Shown: positions 57,909 to 60,233 of the stretch, one piece after another | Numbering within the stretch: position 1 is the first letter of the stretch | Layout of the letters: the number at the start of each line of letters is the position of its first letter | From: Spirosoma spitsbergense DSM 19989 | GTDB taxonomy: Bacteria; Bacteroidota; Bacteroidia; Cytophagales; Spirosomataceae | Assembly: GCF_000374085.1 (NCBI RefSeq) | Contig: NZ_KB893563.1 | Location: 1-60,233 of the forward strand | Reading direction: 5' to 3' | Length of the DNA: 60,233 bases | Position numbers and translations under genes: made by a program | The notes under the pieces: generated by a model | What the model was told of the DNA's origin: nothing | The model's input: only the letters and a program-made list of their open reading frames with translations | The model's database searches: none

Positions 57909-60233
57909 TTACGGCTTAATGACTTTGAGCGTACGTTGCTGGTTACCAGTGCTGACATGCAGTAGATAAATCCCCCCGTCAGTACCCAGTGACAGCTCAA
58001 CAGTTTCCGTCGAGGCTGCACGCCTGATTACTTGTTCATCGACCACACCGCCCGACAAATTCTGCACCCGCAACCATACAGCCTGACTTTCCGCTCCCTG
58101 AATCTCCACCCTGACCGTTTTACTCGCTACGGGATTACCTAATAACCGCACTTGAAGAAGGGGCATCGGCTCCGCTGCTATCCGGGTACCCGCATTGCAG
58201 CCCGCCAGCCAGCCATAGCTGAAACTAACACTTACCCCGCTCTGCACCGCCCGTAAACCGATGACCGGGTTGTCGGTGTACAGATTCAAGGTGTAGGGCC
58301 CTGGATTGGTCGTCGGCAGTAGCTCATTGACCACCGAGAAACTCACCGGTGCCCCGTTCAGGCCCCCATACTGGGGATTGAACGTGAGTCTCCGCTGGCC
58401 CGCTGACAGCACCTCGCAGCTGATGGTTTGAACCCCAGTGATGCTGAACGTAGCCGGCGGGGGCGTACCACCCGCCGGACTCACTGTGATGCTGAAGCTG
58501 GTGCTGGCCGACAGACTGCCCGGATCGGTCGCCCTCACCAGCACACTCGTGACACCGCTCATCGAAGGTGTTCCCGAGATAGTCGAAGGGGCCGTGAAAC
58601 TCAGACCCGCGGGCAGACCACTCACCAACAGCGTCAACTGGTTGGGCGTCTCGGCATCGGTGAACACACTGGCCAGTGAGAGCGTGTAGCCCACACCCAC
58701 CGTGGCCGACTGGGGCGACACCGGATTAGCCACCGTCGGAGCGGTATTGGCCGTTGAAGAACTACAGGCCGACAGCCAGTTGTAGGCAAAGCTACTGCTG
58801 ATGCCACTCTGCACCGCCCGGAGCGTGATGACCGAATTGTCCGTGTACAGATTCAAGGTATAAGGACCCGGATTAGTGGTAGGAGCCAGTTCATTGACCA
58901 CCGAGAAACTCACCGGTGCCCCGTTCAGGCCCGCATACCGGGGATTGAACGTCAGCCTCCGCTCACCCGCCGACAGTACCTCGCAACTGATGGTCTGAAC
59001 CCCCGTAATACTGAACGTACCAGTTGGCGGGGGGGGCGTACCCGCTGCCGGATTCACCGTGATGGTGAAGCTGGTGCTGGCCGACAGGCTGCCTGGATCG
59101 GTCGCCGTGACCGTCACGTTGCTTACCCCACTCATCGAAGGCGTACCCGAAATAGTCGAGGGAGCCACGAAGTTCAGTCCAGCGGGCAGACCCGTTACGG
59201 AGAGGGTCAGGCCGTTAGGGGTCTCCGCATCGGTGAACACATTGGCCAGCGAGAGCGTGTACCCAATGCCCACCGTGGCTGACTGGGGCGAAACGGGATT
59301 GGCCACCGTGGGGGGCGTGTTGGCCGTCGAGGAGCTACAGGCCGACAACCAGTTGTAGGCAAAGCGCGTGTTGGCTCCGCTCTGGGTAGCACTCAGCGTG
59401 ATGACCGGGTTGTCGGTGTACAGATTCAGCGTGTAGGGACCCGGATTGGTCGTGGGAGCCAGTTCATTGACTACCGAGAAGCTGATGGGGCTATTACTCT
59501 GACTGGCATAGCGGGGATTAAAGGTTACCCGGCGCTGCCCGGCCGAGATGGTTTCGCAACTTAGAGTGGTCACCCCCGTGATGGAGAAAGGACGGATAAC
59601 GCTCACTGTCACACTAGCGGTAGCTGAGCAGCCGTTGGCTCCCGTCACCGTCACCGAGTAAGGTCCTTCCGTACCGGTTACAATGCTGTTGGAGGAAGCC
59701 CCGGTAGACCAGTTGTAGCCAAAGGGCGAAGTACCACCACTAACATTAGCCGTTAGGGTCGTGGCATCCACCTCTGTGATGGTCAGGCTGGGAACGGCCG
59801 AGATGCTGACACTGGGGGCCGTCTGATCGCCCGCCACGGTGGTAGTGGCCATAGCCGTACAACCGTTGGCCGAAGTGACCATTACCGAGTAAGGACCCGC
59901 CGTGCTGACACTGGCCTGATTGGTCGAGCCGATCTGGGTAGCCCCCGCACTGAAGATATAACTCAGTCCACCGGGGCTGGCCGTCAGCGTTACGGTGCTC
60001 ATCGTGCAGGAAAGCGGCCCGTTGTTGGTCAGCCCTGCCATGGGCGCAGCCGGGTCGGTCAGGCTCACCGATGTGGCCACCGAACCCGTACAGCCGTTGT
60101 TGGTGATCGAGAAATTCGAGTACGACCCCGCCGACAGACCCGTCAGACTGAAGGCGTTACCTGTCACCGTGACCATTTTGGGACTACCCGCTCCGGTGTA
60201 GCTCAGCGAGTAAGTGCCGTTGGCCAGGTTGGT
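57909..60233 (-). CDS. large repetitive surface protein with T9SS C-terminal sorting domain (partial, continues past right edge)
   Basis: 774 codons are visible from the window edge, with 19 before the first internal Met. In order: Ser/Thr/Gly-rich Ig/SprB-like repeats (GPYSVMVTSANGCTAMATTTV, GPYSVTVTGANGCSATASVTV), then three copies of a 95-residue unit starting FSITGV. Two putative-Ig (He_PIG) units (NPVSPQSATVGIGYTLSLANV, GLPAGLNFVAPSTISGTPSM) alternate with them. The C-terminal domain is about 85 residues (LLQVRLLGNPVASKTVRVE...GIYLLHVSTGNQQRTLKVIKP), the type A sorting signal of type IX secretion. It is likely a secreted adhesin or cell-surface protein. Its start lies outside the window. 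Confidence 0.9.
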   Translation of the reverse strand, partial: TNLANGTYSLSYTGAGSPKMVTVTGNAFSLTGLSAGSYSNFSITNNGCTGSVATSVSLTDPAAPMAGLTNNGPLSCTMSTVTLTASPGGLSYIFSAGATQIGSTNQASVSTAGPYSVMVTSANGCTAMATTTVAGDQTAPSVSISAVPSLTITEVDATTLTANVSGGTSPFGYNWSTGASSNSIVTGTEGPYSVTVTGANGCSATASVTVSVIRPFSITGVTTLSCETISAGQRRVTFNPRYASQSNSPISFSVVNELAPTTNPGPYTLNLYTDNPVITLSATQSGANTRFAYNWLSACSSSTANTPPTVANPVSPQSATVGIGYTLSLANVFTDAETPNGLTLSVTGLPAGLNFVAPSTISGTPSMSGVSNVTVTATDPGSLSASTSFTITVNPAAGTPPPPTGTFSITGVQTISCEVLSAGERRLTFNPRYAGLNGAPVSFSVVNELAPTTNPGPYTLNLYTDNSVITLRAVQSGISSSFAYNWLSACSSSTANTAPTVANPVSPQSATVGVGYTLSLASVFTDAETPNQLTLLVSGLPAGLSFTAPSTISGTPSMSGVTSVLVRATDPGSLSASTSFSITVSPAGGTPPPATFSITGVQTISCEVLSAGQRRLTFNPQYGGLNGAPVSFSVVNELLPTTNPGPYTLNLYTDNPVIGLRAVQSGVSVSFSYGWLAGCNAGTRIAAEPMPLLQVRLLGNPVASKTVRVEIQGAESQAVWLRVQNLSGGVVDEQVIRRAASTETVELSLGTDGGIYLLHVSTGNQQRTLKVIKP
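58180..59591 (-). repeat. coding tandem repeats in the T9SS protein
   Basis: Three FSITGV-type units (about 58180-58446, 58750-59022 and 59325-59591) alternate with two He_PIG units, giving periods of about 567-573 bp. Nucleotide identity between copies is high, as long stretches such as caccgagaaactcaccggtg recur. Confidence 0.85.

Noticed and set aside
57723..57969. Two overlapping 75-80 codon frames after the CE15 gene
   Set aside because: They run across the bidirectional terminator and into the T9SS gene on the other strand.
58180..59591. Regularly spaced repeats considered as a CRISPR array
   Set aside because: Units are about 570 bp, in frame and protein-coding; there are no short repeats with unique spacers.

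Overview
The window looks like chromosomal DNA of a Bacteroidota bacterium of the order Cytophagales, probably the Spirosoma/Larkinella/Fibrella group. The support is a SusC/SusD pair with an ECF sigma/FecR pair, a type IX secretion (T9SS) C-terminal sorting domain, a RskA-type anti-sigma factor, a split transketolase next to xylA/xylB, and intergenic inverted repeats of the 'gtcatcccgagg' and 'catgctgacgaagg' kind. No rRNA, tRNA or CRISPR array was seen. The genus is an inference.

Layout. (1) 1-9465, housekeeping: the N-terminus of an ISL3-type transposase cut by the window edge, a VOC protein, an alpha/beta hydrolase, a class A penicillin-binding protein, a secreted MsrB, an ECF sigma/anti-sigma pair, a fasciclin-domain protein and an ALDH7-type aldehyde dehydrogenase. 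(2) About 9475-12850, an accessory patch: an internally deleted tyrosine recombinase, a small conserved-looking ORF, an AT-rich translationally coupled pair (313-aa unknown protein plus PIN-domain toxin-like protein), a small ORF and remnant-bearing non-coding DNA. (3) 12867-21038, xylose catabolism and its control: a LacI-family regulator, a Nudix-like (NrtR/AraR-type) regulator with a degenerate Nudix box, then a run of xylulokinase, xylose isomerase, the two transketolase halves and a Gfo/Idh/MocA oxidoreductase. (4) 21686-30111: a GH10 xylanase, ECF sigma, FecR, an STN-containing SusC and SusD. (5) 30639-57633: sixteen same-strand genes, nearly all with signal peptides, forming a large glucuronoarabinoxylan polysaccharide utilization locus (PUL): GH95, GH43 x3, GH127, a secreted VOC protein, a CE6-like esterase, an alpha/beta-hydrolase esterase, GH29, CE1-like esterases (one with two catalytic domains), GH8, GH10, GH115, a SIAE-type acetylesterase and a CE15-like glucuronoyl esterase. 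(6) 57909 to the right edge, minus strand: the C-terminal part of a large repetitive T9SS surface protein.

How it fits together. The GH10 enzymes cut the xylan backbone. Esterases remove acetyl, feruloyl and lignin-glucuronoyl esters. GH115 removes (methyl)glucuronic acid. GH43, GH127, GH95 and GH29 trim arabinose, xylose, galactose or fucose-type side chains. SusC/D imports oligosaccharides, GH43 and GH8 finish them to xylose, and XylA/XylB/transketolase feed xylose into the pentose phosphate pathway. Three regulatory layers are visible: an ECF/FecR/STN-SusC trans-envelope signalling set, a LacI regulator and a Nudix-like regulator.

Most notable beyond standard annotation: a 17-bp 7-3-7 inverted-repeat motif (consensus rGTGTCA-N3-wgACAcT) occurs upstream of the xylulokinase operon (two good copies and one degenerate), upstream of the first GH10 gene and inside the PUL at 37276. 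It is a strong candidate operator for the Nudix-like regulator. CG-centred palindromes typical of LacI operators lie before xylulokinase and before the GH95-led run, and a related decamer abuts the lacI-type gene. The 313-aa/PIN pair is the best candidate for an undescribed defence or toxin-antitoxin-like module.
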